From Chitinophagaceae bacterium (GTDB lineage Bacteria; Bacteroidota; Bacteroidia; Chitinophagales; Chitinophagaceae): 64,000 bases of DNA. The position numbers and the translations under genes were made by a program. The stretch covers positions 1 through 64,000 of the forward strand of contig JAFKGQ010000016.1 in NCBI GenBank assembly GCA_017307755.1, given 5' to 3'. Numbering within the stretch: position 1 is the stretch's first letter; every line of letters starts with the position of its first letter. Shown piece after piece: positions 1 through 7,111 of this stretch. Below the pieces are notes generated by a model, which had not been told where the DNA came from, searched no databases, and saw only the letters and a list, made by a program, of their open reading frames with translations.

Positions 1-120
1 GCCACCGTAAAATACACAATGGTCAACAGATAGACTGAATGATGTTGATGGAGAGCCGTATACGCCGAGAGGTGTACGTACGGTTCGGTGGCGAGCACAG
101 GGAAACCTATTGTAGCAATA
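1..120 (+). mobile_element. 3' end of a group II intron (domain V/VI region)
   Basis: The first ~120 bases look like the tail of a group II intron whose body and reverse transcriptase gene lie upstream of the window. The proof is a perfect domain V at 53-86. The following bases contain a hairpin with a GAAA loop (about 97-111) that could be domain VI, but its pairing is imperfect and I cannot fix the 3' splice site; from usual domain VI lengths it should fall roughly between 112 and 127. The traE reading frame resumes there, so the intron sits in, or directly before, traE. Confidence 0.75.
53..86 (+). ncRNA. Group II intron domain V (catalytic hairpin)
   Basis: A 34-nt element, the canonical domain V length. 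The lower stem pairs 53-60 with 79-86 (8 bp, one G-U). The upper stem pairs 61-66 with 71-76 (6 bp, one G-U). The loop at 67-70 is GAGA, a GNRA tetraloop. The two-nucleotide bulge CG is at 77-78, and the catalytic triad AGC is at 54-56. All these are defining features of group II intron domain V, the active-site element of the ribozyme. Confidence 0.9.
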
Positions 121-369
121 CAACAAGGCGCTTGGTGCTTAGCCCAACGCATCAGCCAGGCCAATACCATGGTGCGCGGCTATTTCGACACGGCGACGCA
201 ACTCATGTATGCCGTGGGGGCTATCCTGGCACTGATCGGTGCTGTGAGGGTCTATCAACTCTGGGGCTCTCATCACGGGGAGGCAGGACGGGCTGCTGCT
301 GGCTGGTTTGGCTCCTGTATTTTCCTGGTGGTAGTGTCGACAGTGATCCGCTCATTTTTTGGGTTGTAA
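88..369 (+). CDS. traE: TraE-type conjugal transfer protein (DUF4134), 3' exon
   Basis: Small inner-membrane component of Bacteroidota conjugative elements. From about residue 27 the frame matches the TraE family: a YFDTATQLMYAVGAI segment, a first membrane helix, then GWFGSCIFLVVVSTVIRSFF as the second helix. The usual N-terminal signal peptide is missing. The first open codon is a GTG at 88, two bases after the intron domain V, and the first 8-12 residues are probably intron sequence read as codons. The true protein is therefore likely assembled from an upstream exon after splicing. Alternatively it starts at the GTG without a signal peptide. traF follows after 12 bases. Confidence 0.75.
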   Translation: MASTGKPIVAIQQGAWCLAQRISQANTMVRGYFDTATQLMYAVGAILALIGAVRVYQLWGSHHGEAGRAAAGWFGSCIFLVVVSTVIRSFFGL

Positions 370-381
370 AAATCACCTGTG

Positions 382-723
382 ATGCAGACTACCTACACGA
401 TCAACCGGGCCGTGGACAGGCCTATCGAATTCAAAGGACTGAAAGCACAATATATCCTTTATGCTGGGGGCGTATTGGTGGGAGACATCCTTCTCTTTGC
501 CATCCTTTACATCTGCCGGGTAAACTCATGGGCTTGCGTACTAATAAGTTTCGGATTGGGCGGGGGCAGCATAACCTTCCTGTATAAAATATGCAAAAAA
601 TACGGACAATATGGACTTGCGAAAAAAAATGCAGCAAAAAGACTACCGGAGTCCCTCCGGAGCAATAGCCGCAAAACCTTTATACAATTAAATACATCAT
701 CATGGAAAAGACATTGGAACTGA
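382..723 (+). CDS. traF: TraF-type conjugal transfer protein (DUF4133)
   Basis: A 113-residue membrane protein of the Bacteroides-type transfer apparatus, in its standard place between traE and traG. The N-terminal YTINRAVDRPIEFKGLKAQY stretch is typical of the family (in which 'I..GlkaqYi' precedes the first helix). Two hydrophobic segments follow (about residues 28-46 and 52-70). It then ends in a basic tail with KKYGQYG. I take the ATG at 382 rather than the GTG just before it. The 3' end overlaps traG by 22 bases, suggesting coupled translation. VirB3-like function is commonly proposed for this family but is not shown by the sequence. Confidence 0.85.
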   Translation: MQTTYTINRAVDRPIEFKGLKAQYILYAGGVLVGDILLFAILYICRVNSWACVLISFGLGGGSITFLYKICKKYGQYGLAKKNAAKRLPESLRSNSRKTFIQLNTSSWKRHWN

Positions 724-3176
724 CATTTCCCATCCTGGAGGTCACTGACGACATCATCGTATCCAAAACGGGAGATTGTACAGTAGCGTACGAGCTGACA
801 AAACCGGAGATCTTTACTTTGTCATCGGAGGACCTGGACGTGATACACCAGGCCTGGGTGAGGGCTATCGGACTGCTGACGGCGCCATCAATCTGCCATC
901 TGCAGGACTGGTTCTTTGAATCAACCTACCAGACAGACCTTGAAAATATAGCAGACAGTGAACTGGGCAGGGCCAGTGAACGCCACTTTCATGAACGGCC
1001 CTATTTGGAGCACAAGGCATACCTGTTCCTTACCCGGATGCCGGCGGGACGGAAACCCGCAGGACCGGGATTGTCTTCTCTTCTACAACGCAACCTGGTA
1101 CCTGAGGAATGTCTGGACCCTGCCATTGTGCAGGAGTTCCTGGACCAGGCGGGTAGATTTGAGCGGATACTGACGGGCAGCGGTCTGATCAGGTGCCGGC
1201 GACTATCCACTGTAGAACTGACAGGTGATGAACGTCATACGGGGGTGATCGAACAGTATTGTATTCTATCTGCGCCGGAGGACAACAATCGGCCCCTGCT
1301 GGTGCGGGATATCGTTTTCAGGGATGGCCTGCAGATCGGAGAATTCAAGGGCGTCCTATATACCTTGGCAGACGCCGCGCACCTACCTTCCAGGTGCGGC
1401 ATAGGCATGCGGTATACCCCCTACTCTACCGAGCGGACCAGTCTTTCTATCGGCTTTGCTACCGCGTTGGGGCCTTTATTGCCGTATAATCATGTGTACA
1501 ACCAGTATGTGTTTGTCGAGGATATAAAGGTTATTACCGGAAAAATGGAGCTTCGGCGCAGACGGCTGCAATCCTTGTCTGCCCATTCCCGGGAAAATGC
1601 GCTCACCCGCCAGGCCGTGGATGACCATCTCAATGAAGCTATCAGCGGGCAAAAGCAAATGGTAAAGGCGCATTTCAACGTATTTGCCTGGACAGACGAA
1701 CCGGAAAAGATAAAAGAGATCAGAAAAGATACATCGGCAGCCATCGCACAGATGGGCGCCCATCCGCACCCTGAGACCGTCAGCGCTCCACAGATCTGGT
1801 GGGCAGGTATCCCCGGCAACGCCTCGGACCTGCCCATCAACGAGCGCTTCAGCACCTTCGCTGAACAAGCCGTCTGCCTGCTACTGCCCGAGACAAATTA
1901 CCGGAGCTCTATAAGCCCTTTCGGGATCCGCCTGGGCGACCGGATCACCGGCAACCCCGTCCATGTGGACATCAGCGATGAACCCATGCGGACCGGATGG
2001 ATTACGAACCGAAACAAATTTGTGCTCGGGGGCTCCGGCAGTGGCAAATCCTTTTTCACGAATCATCTGCTCCGGAGCTATTACGAACAGGGCGCTCATA
2101 TCGTAGTAGTGGACATCGGCAATAGCTACCAAGGGCTGTGTAACCTGTTAGAAGGGCAGTACTTTGCCTACACCGAAACAGACGCCATTCGCTTCAATCC
2201 CTTCTGGCTGCCGGACGGAGGGGCTTTTGACGTCGAAAAGCGGGAGAGCATCAAGACGCTGCTGCTGGCCTTATGGAAAAAAGAGGATGAAGCATTCCTG
2301 CGCAGCGAATACGTGGCGCTTTCGAATGCGCTGCAACAGTACTATGAAAAGCTGGGCCTGCGTAAGGATATCTTTCCCTGTTTTGACAGCTTTTACGAAT
2401 TCCTCGCGGACGAGTTTGCTGAAAAGCTGGACGGCGAACGAGTAAAATCGAGGGATTTTGACCTGGATAATTTTCTCTATGTGCTGCGGCCCTTTTATAA
2501 GGGCGGGGAATATGATTACCTGCTGAACGCCACGGAAGAGCTGGACCTGCTGCAGCAACGTTTTATCGTCTTTGAGCTGGACCTGCTGAAAGACCACCCC
2601 ATCCTTTTCCCTGTCGTCACCATCGTCATCATGGAAGTATTTATTGGGAAGATGCGTAAGCTGCCCGGTGTACGAAAAGTGATCCTTATCGAAGAGTGCT
2701 GGAAAGCTATTACACGGCAGGGTATGAGCGAATACCTCCGATATCTCTTCAAGACGGTGCGAAAGTTCTATGGAGAAGCGATCGTGGTCACCCAGGAACT
2801 GGAAGACATCATTTCCAGCCCCGTGGTCAAACAGGCCATTCTGAACAATGCCGACTGCCGGATCCTGCTGGATCAAAGCAAGTTCCAGAATAAGTTCGAC
2901 GCCATCCAAGACCTGCTGGGACTCTCCGAAAAGGATAAGTCACTTGTACTCTCGTTGAACAAGAGTATGGAAACAGGCCGGAAATACAAAGAGGTCTTTA
3001 TCGGGCTGGGTAGCGGACACTCCAAAGTATACAGGACAGAGGTGTCCATAGAAGAATACTTGTGTTACACAACGGAAGCATCCGAAAAACTCCTGGTGCA
3101 ACAATACGCGGAGCAATATGGAGGTATGCGCAAAGGGATTGCTAAGCTGGCCGCGGAGTGGAGGGAAAAACATTGA
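702..3176 (+). CDS. traG: TraG-family conjugation ATPase (VirB4-like)
   Basis: An 824-residue ATPase that powers assembly of the type IV secretion channel at the inner membrane. Walker A GGSGSGKS lies at residues 443-450, followed by HIVVVDIGNSYQGLC, typical of the TraG/VirB4 C-terminal domain. A Walker B-like VILIEECWKAI is near residue 665, and a VVTQELEDI segment follows. The N-terminal half (SKTGDCTVAYELTKPEIFTL) matches the TraG N-terminal domain. Length is normal for the Bacteroidota family. The start overlaps the end of traF, and the next gene starts 24 bases downstream. Confidence 0.93.
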   Translation: MEKTLELTFPILEVTDDIIVSKTGDCTVAYELTKPEIFTLSSEDLDVIHQAWVRAIGLLTAPSICHLQDWFFESTYQTDLENIADSELGRASERHFHERPYLEHKAYLFLTRMPAGRKPAGPGLSSLLQRNLVPEECLDPAIVQEFLDQAGRFERILTGSGLIRCRRLSTVELTGDERHTGVIEQYCILSAPEDNNRPLLVRDIVFRDGLQIGEFKGVLYTLADAAHLPSRCGIGMRYTPYSTERTSLSIGFATALGPLLPYNHVYNQYVFVEDIKVITGKMELRRRRLQSLSAHSRENALTRQAVDDHLNEAISGQKQMVKAHFNVFAWTDEPEKIKEIRKDTSAAIAQMGAHPHPETVSAPQIWWAGIPGNASDLPINERFSTFAEQAVCLLLPETNYRSSISPFGIRLGDRITGNPVHVDISDEPMRTGWITNRNKFVLGGSGSGKSFFTNHLLRSYYEQGAHIVVVDIGNSYQGLCNLLEGQYFAYTETDAIRFNPFWLPDGGAFDVEKRESIKTLLLALWKKEDEAFLRSEYVALSNALQQYYEKLGLRKDIFPCFDSFYEFLADEFAEKLDGERVKSRDFDLDNFLYVLRPFYKGGEYDYLLNATEELDLLQQRFIVFELDLLKDHPILFPVVTIVIMEVFIGKMRKLPGVRKVILIEECWKAITRQGMSEYLRYLFKTVRKFYGEAIVVTQELEDIISSPVVKQAILNNADCRILLDQSKFQNKFDAIQDLLGLSEKDKSLVLSLNKSMETGRKYKEVFIGLGSGHSKVYRTEVSIEEYLCYTTEASEKLLVQQYAEQYGGMRKGIAKLAAEWREKH

Positions 3177-3200
3177 TTGGTAACAATTAAAAAGAATATT

Positions 3201-3614
3201 ATGCCAACTACAAAAAAATGGATGACCATTCCCTTAACGATTGTAGTGCTCGGGGGAATTGTAGCCGGGATGATCAATTGGCTGCACACACAGGGGCCGG
3301 GGAAAAGACCGCCTTTTCTACCTGGTGTCTACATCTGTGTTGCGGAAAATGAGTTCTGCCGGATAGACGACACGCTGGTGATCCGGCGCACCAGGACGGA
3401 AGAAGATCACTACACGGTGATGCGCACCACTTCCTTTATCAGGATCAGGTCAGGAAAGAAGGCGCCGCCGGAATACGAACAGGCTCATTGGGATGGACAA
3501 TATCATGCGAATAAAAGCCGGCTTATTTCTGCCAACGAAGCCGATACAGTGTGGTATTATCCCGATGATAACAAGGTGAGCAAGGCGAGTTTTTATTATG
3601 AAAAGATCGAATAA
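3201..3614 (+). CDS. Small membrane-anchored protein of the transfer operon
   Basis: A 137-residue protein of unknown function. Residues 8-26 form one hydrophobic helix (IPLTIVVLGGIVAGMINWL). The rest is soluble, and with this topology probably periplasmic: a PGVYICVAENEFCRIDDTLVI stretch with two cysteines, then a charged region ending in DDNKVSKASFYYEKIE. The TTG at 3177 would add 8 residues, but the ATG at 3201 puts the membrane segment at the usual place. The stop codon overlaps the next start (ATGA-like junction at 3611-3616). Its fixed place between the VirB4 ATPase and the TraI-like genes suggests a role in the channel or pilus, which is inference only. Confidence 0.7.
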   Translation: MPTTKKWMTIPLTIVVLGGIVAGMINWLHTQGPGKRPPFLPGVYICVAENEFCRIDDTLVIRRTRTEEDHYTVMRTTSFIRIRSGKKAPPEYEQAHWDGQYHANKSRLISANEADTVWYYPDDNKVSKASFYYEKIE

Positions 3615-4282
3615 TGAAAAAATTGCTATTGATAGGGACAATAGGCTGTGCGCTGACACTGGTCAGCCCCGGGAGAGCGCAGGCACAATTCGACATCATC
3701 ACCGGGATCATCAAACGGGTGATCATGGCCATTGACCTGAAGGTGCAGCGGGCGCAGACACAGACGATCCTGCTCCAGGATGCTCAAAAACAGCTGGAAA
3801 ACTGGATGCAAAAGACCCGGCTGGCGGACATCTCCGACTGGGTGCAGCAGCAAAAGGACCTATACGGGGAATATTACCAGGAACTGTGGCAGGTGAAACA
3901 TGTGTTGCAATATTATCCAGCGGTAAAGGAGATCATCAGTAAGCAAGCCCGCATGATCTCGGGATATCGGCAGGCGTACGGAGCGGTGATGAGGGATGGG
4001 CATTTTAACTCCGATGAGCTTACGGAGATCAGGATGGTGTACGAGGGTATCCTGCGACAGTGTTCTTCGGCGGTGGACCAGCTGCAGGTGGTGATCAACG
4101 CATTTGTCACGCAGATGGATGATGGTGACAGACTGGCGATCATCAACAATGTGTCGGCCGAGGTTGACAGAAATTACCGGCGGCTGCGGGCATTTACCCA
4201 GGAGAATATCGTGCTGAGCCTGCAGCGGGCAAAAAGCGAACAGGATATCAACATGATAAAAGTACTGTATGGGATACGCTAA
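3614..4282 (+). CDS. traI: TraI-like conjugal transfer protein (first of three paralogues)
   Basis: A 222-residue secreted protein. It has a signal peptide (MKKLLLIGTIGCALTLVSPG..., cleavage likely after AQA near residue 25). A helical body follows with RAQTQTILLQDAQKQLENWM near the start, typical of the protein called TraI in Bacteroidota elements, and with the family-like ending LSLQRAKSEQDINMIKVLYG. It is unrelated to the F-plasmid TraI relaxase. The periplasmic location and a VirB5-like pilus role are suggested for the family but unproven. It overlaps the next gene by 14 bases, and the two genes after it encode related proteins. Confidence 0.82.
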   Translation: MKKLLLIGTIGCALTLVSPGRAQAQFDIITGIIKRVIMAIDLKVQRAQTQTILLQDAQKQLENWMQKTRLADISDWVQQQKDLYGEYYQELWQVKHVLQYYPAVKEIISKQARMISGYRQAYGAVMRDGHFNSDELTEIRMVYEGILRQCSSAVDQLQVVINAFVTQMDDGDRLAIINNVSAEVDRNYRRLRAFTQENIVLSLQRAKSEQDINMIKVLYGIR

Positions 4283-4889
4283 AAAAATTGGGCTGTGGGT
4301 AGTGCTGGCGCTGTTACACGCTGGATGCCGGGGACAGGGAACTGCCAAAACGATGCTGGCGCAGCTGACGGCACTCAAAGGGTATGCCGTCACCATAGAG
4401 AAAGGTTACCGGATCGCGGAAGACGGACTGCACCTGGTACAGGATATAAAATCGGGTGAATTTGGTCTGCATAAAGTGTTCTTCAGGTCTTTGAAGACAG
4501 TGGGCGAGGGAGTACTGCAAAGTCCGGCACTGGAAGAAGCTTCCCGGCTAATAGAAGCTATCGACAGGGCATTTGCGCAAGCGATACCTGCTTGTGTGTC
4601 TTCCGGCGGGATAAGCACCAATGAACTCCAATATATCCAGGAACTACAGCAAAACCTATCGGGTCGATGCCGGGATGACCGGCAAGCATTGCAGGTATTG
4701 ACAACGGACGAGGCGTTATCCATGACAGATGGGGAAAGGATCAGCAGGATCAATGACATAAGGACGGCTTTGCGGATAAGGTACAGCGAGGTAAAGAATT
4801 TTTTGGCAGGAACTGCATGGCTCATTGTACAGCGGAAAAAAGAAGGCGCTTATATCGGAACATTAAAAAAATGGCATGACATACAATAA
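4269..4889 (+). CDS. TraI-related secreted protein (second paralogue)
   Basis: A 206-residue exported helical protein with an N-terminal hydrophobic segment and a possible lipobox (LLHAGC, Cys at residue 20). Its body resembles the next gene: both have a KGY...I.DGLHLVQDIKSGEFGLHK / KGYINIRDIVKGNFNLHK-type block, then a STNELQYIQE / TSAELEYIQG block and a MTDGERISRI / MSDAERMQAI block. The last two blocks also occur in the first paralogue in weaker form (NSDELTEIRMVY, MDDGDRLAII). The C-terminus is different and ends without the QRA...IKxLYG tail. Overlaps are 14 bases at both ends. Function unknown. Confidence 0.75.
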   Translation: MGYAKKIGLWVVLALLHAGCRGQGTAKTMLAQLTALKGYAVTIEKGYRIAEDGLHLVQDIKSGEFGLHKVFFRSLKTVGEGVLQSPALEEASRLIEAIDRAFAQAIPACVSSGGISTNELQYIQELQQNLSGRCRDDRQALQVLTTDEALSMTDGERISRINDIRTALRIRYSEVKNFLAGTAWLIVQRKKEGAYIGTLKKWHDIQ

Positions 4890-5520
4890 GATAAAACGGA
4901 CAGGCATTGTGTTGCTCCTCTGTCTGGTGACAAGCGTGACCAGGGCGCAATCAGTCGCGCAGCTGATCGAACAGCTGTCGCTGGATATCCAAAAGCTATC
5001 GGAGCTGAAGACCATCCTGAAGGATATGCAGGAAGGCTACCAGGAGCTTAACAAGGGCTACATCAATATCCGAGACATCGTGAAAGGCAATTTCAATCTG
5101 CATAAGACTTTCCTCGATGGCCTCCTGGCAGTTGCGCCGCCGGTGAGGCAATATTACAAGGTGGGGGCCATCATCGATAAAGAGAAAAGCATCATACTGG
5201 AATGCCGGAGTGCCAATCAACGCTGGGTGACGAGCGGTCTTTTTACGTCTGCGGAATTGGAGTATATCCAAGGGTTCTATAAAGCATTGTCGGATCGTGG
5301 TGGCCAATGTCTTGACCGGCTGATCACGGTGGTCAAGGCAGGTGAGCTCAGGATGTCCGATGCGGAACGGATGCAGGCGATCGATCGGGTCCACTCGGAG
5401 GCAACGGGGTTACTGGAAGGGTTACGACACATCAATGACGAACTATCGATACAAGCTTTACAACGGGCAAGGGAACAACATAATATTCAATTTTTAAAAA
5501 GTATTTATGATAATCCTTGA
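4876..5520 (+). CDS. TraI-related secreted protein (third paralogue)
   Basis: A 214-residue exported helical protein. The signal peptide ends at about residue 24 (SVTRAQS). It shares ordered blocks with its upstream neighbour (KGYINIRDIVKGNFNLHK, SAELEYIQGFYKAL, MSDAERMQAIDRV). It also shares the tail of the first paralogue (ALQRAREQHNIQFLKSIYDN versus LSLQRAKSEQDINMIKVLYG). The three genes thus look like a tandem family that diverged. It overlaps traJ by 14 bases. Exact role unknown; position suggests a periplasmic part of the mating apparatus. Confidence 0.75.
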   Translation: MTYNKIKRTGIVLLLCLVTSVTRAQSVAQLIEQLSLDIQKLSELKTILKDMQEGYQELNKGYINIRDIVKGNFNLHKTFLDGLLAVAPPVRQYYKVGAIIDKEKSIILECRSANQRWVTSGLFTSAELEYIQGFYKALSDRGGQCLDRLITVVKAGELRMSDAERMQAIDRVHSEATGLLEGLRHINDELSIQALQRAREQHNIQFLKSIYDNP

Positions 5521-6463
5521 TATAGGGAATGATATCGGCAGCCTGCAAGGGGTTCTCCGGCAGGCCTACAGCGCCATGATGGTCCATTGCGGGGAGTTGA
5601 TCGGTATCGGACAGGCAATTGCCGGATTTGCCGCTCTCTGGTATATTGGGTCGAGGGTCTGGCAGCATATCGCGCGGGCGGAGCCGGTGCAGGTCTATCC
5701 CCTGCTGCGTCCTTTCGCCATTGGCATCGTCATTGCGCTCTTTCCACATGTCATCGGCCTCATCAACGGGGTGATGGAACCGACGGTGGACGGCACGGCG
5801 GCTCTGGCGGAGGATTCAAATAAAGCGGTGACGGTGCTACTACAGCAGAAGCAGGAGATCCTGCAGCGTTCCAACGACTGGCAAATGTATGTGGGTCCTA
5901 ATGGCAGCGGCAACCTGGACAAATGGGAGGAATTATCCGGAGAGGCGGACTCGGGTGTCTTCTCGGGTATATCCAACAGGGTAAAGTTCGAAATGGCAAA
6001 AGCGTCCTACAGTATGAGGAATTCGGTAAAGGTCTGGCTGTCGGAAATATTGCAGGTGCTCTTTGAGTCCGCGGTGCTCTGTATCAATACCGTGCGGACC
6101 TTCTATCTTATTATCCTGGCGATATTCGGACCGCTGGCGTTCGGTCTATGTGTTTTTGACGGCTTTGGACATATCATCCGGGACTGGCTGGCAAGGTATA
6201 TCAATGTATTCCTTTGGCTGCCGGTGGCTAACCTGTTCGGTTCGTTGATCTCCCAGATCCAGCAGGAAATGATCAAACTGGACATTGCCCAGCTGAATAC
6301 GTCCGGGCAGACCAGCTTCGGACCTACCGACACAGCCTATCTCGTTTTCCTCATCCTGGCCATTGCGGGGTATTTCACCGTTCCTGCTGTTACCAATTAT
6401 ATCATCTCCGGGGGTGGCATCGGTCTGCGGCGGGCCGGGCGGCTGATCGGCATACAAAACTAA
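5507..6463 (+). CDS. traJ: TraJ-type conjugative transfer membrane protein
   Basis: A 318-residue polytopic inner-membrane protein, the TraJ/VirB6-like component of Bacteroidota elements. It has the family pattern: an N-terminal helix with GQAIAGFAALWYIGSRVWQH, PLLRPFAIGIVIALFPHVIG, then a long soluble stretch. A C-terminal membrane domain follows, with ILAIFGPLAFGLCVFDGF, YINVFLWLPVANLFGSLI and AGYFTVPAVTNYIISGGG. It starts inside the preceding gene (14-base overlap) and is followed by traK after 3 bases. Length is near normal for the family. Confidence 0.9.
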   Translation: MIILDIGNDIGSLQGVLRQAYSAMMVHCGELIGIGQAIAGFAALWYIGSRVWQHIARAEPVQVYPLLRPFAIGIVIALFPHVIGLINGVMEPTVDGTAALAEDSNKAVTVLLQQKQEILQRSNDWQMYVGPNGSGNLDKWEELSGEADSGVFSGISNRVKFEMAKASYSMRNSVKVWLSEILQVLFESAVLCINTVRTFYLIILAIFGPLAFGLCVFDGFGHIIRDWLARYINVFLWLPVANLFGSLISQIQQEMIKLDIAQLNTSGQTSFGPTDTAYLVFLILAIAGYFTVPAVTNYIISGGGIGLRRAGRLIGIQN

Positions 6464-6466
6464 ACC

Positions 6467-7084
6467 ATGTTCAAAAAAACAAGAAACATCGAAACCGCCT
6501 TTCAGCATATACGACTTTTCAGCATCGTGCTGATAGCGGGGTGCCTGGGAGCCACAACAATGGTGGTTATAAAGAGCCTTCAATTTGCGGAACGGGCCAG
6601 TGGAACTGTCTATATTCTTTCCGCCGGCAAGGCATTGGAAGCATTCGCCAGCGACCGGAAGGACAATATCCCTGTGGAGGCCAGGGACCATATCCGAACC
6701 TTTCATCAGCTGTTCTTTACTCTGGCACCGGATGAGAAAGTGATCAGCGCCAATATCACCCGGGCGTTGTACCTGGCGGACGGATCAGCCAGAAAACTGT
6801 ATGACAATCTGAAAGAGAACGGCTACTATGCGGGTATCATTTCGGGTAATGTCAGCCAGGGGGTAGTCGTCGACAGCGTGTCGCTTGATGCGCACACCTA
6901 TCCTTTTTATTTCCGCTGCTGGGCTACCCAGCAGATTGTCCGGCCTACCAGCGTGGCGACCCGCAGCCTGGTGACGGAAGGCTGGTTGCGCAACTGTAGC
7001 CGGAGCGATAACAACCCACATGGATTCCTGATCGAACGGTGGAGCACACTGGAAAACAAAGATCTCAAAGTAGAGGACCGTTAA
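6467..7084 (+). CDS. traK: TraK-type conjugative transfer protein (VirB8-like)
   Basis: A 205-residue bitopic inner-membrane protein. A short cytoplasmic N-terminus begins MFKKTRNIETAFQHI and is followed by one membrane helix (residues 17-38). The periplasmic domain has the family signature AGKALEAFASDRKDNIPVEA and RDHIRTFHQLFFTLAPD. The family corresponds to VirB8. The stop codon is followed by only 27 bases before the next gene, so the small TraL protein that commonly sits between TraK and TraM is absent here. Confidence 0.9.
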   Translation: MFKKTRNIETAFQHIRLFSIVLIAGCLGATTMVVIKSLQFAERASGTVYILSAGKALEAFASDRKDNIPVEARDHIRTFHQLFFTLAPDEKVISANITRALYLADGSARKLYDNLKENGYYAGIISGNVSQGVVVDSVSLDAHTYPFYFRCWATQQIVRPTSVATRSLVTEGWLRNCSRSDNNPHGFLIERWSTLENKDLKVEDR

Positions 7085-7111
7085 AACTTATTCATTTAAA
7101 AAAATTGAGCA

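Noticed and set aside
39..587. Long + strand open frame covering the intron tail, traE and traF
   Set aside because: It reads out of frame through two genes with clear family matches, and its own sequence has no recognisable domain.
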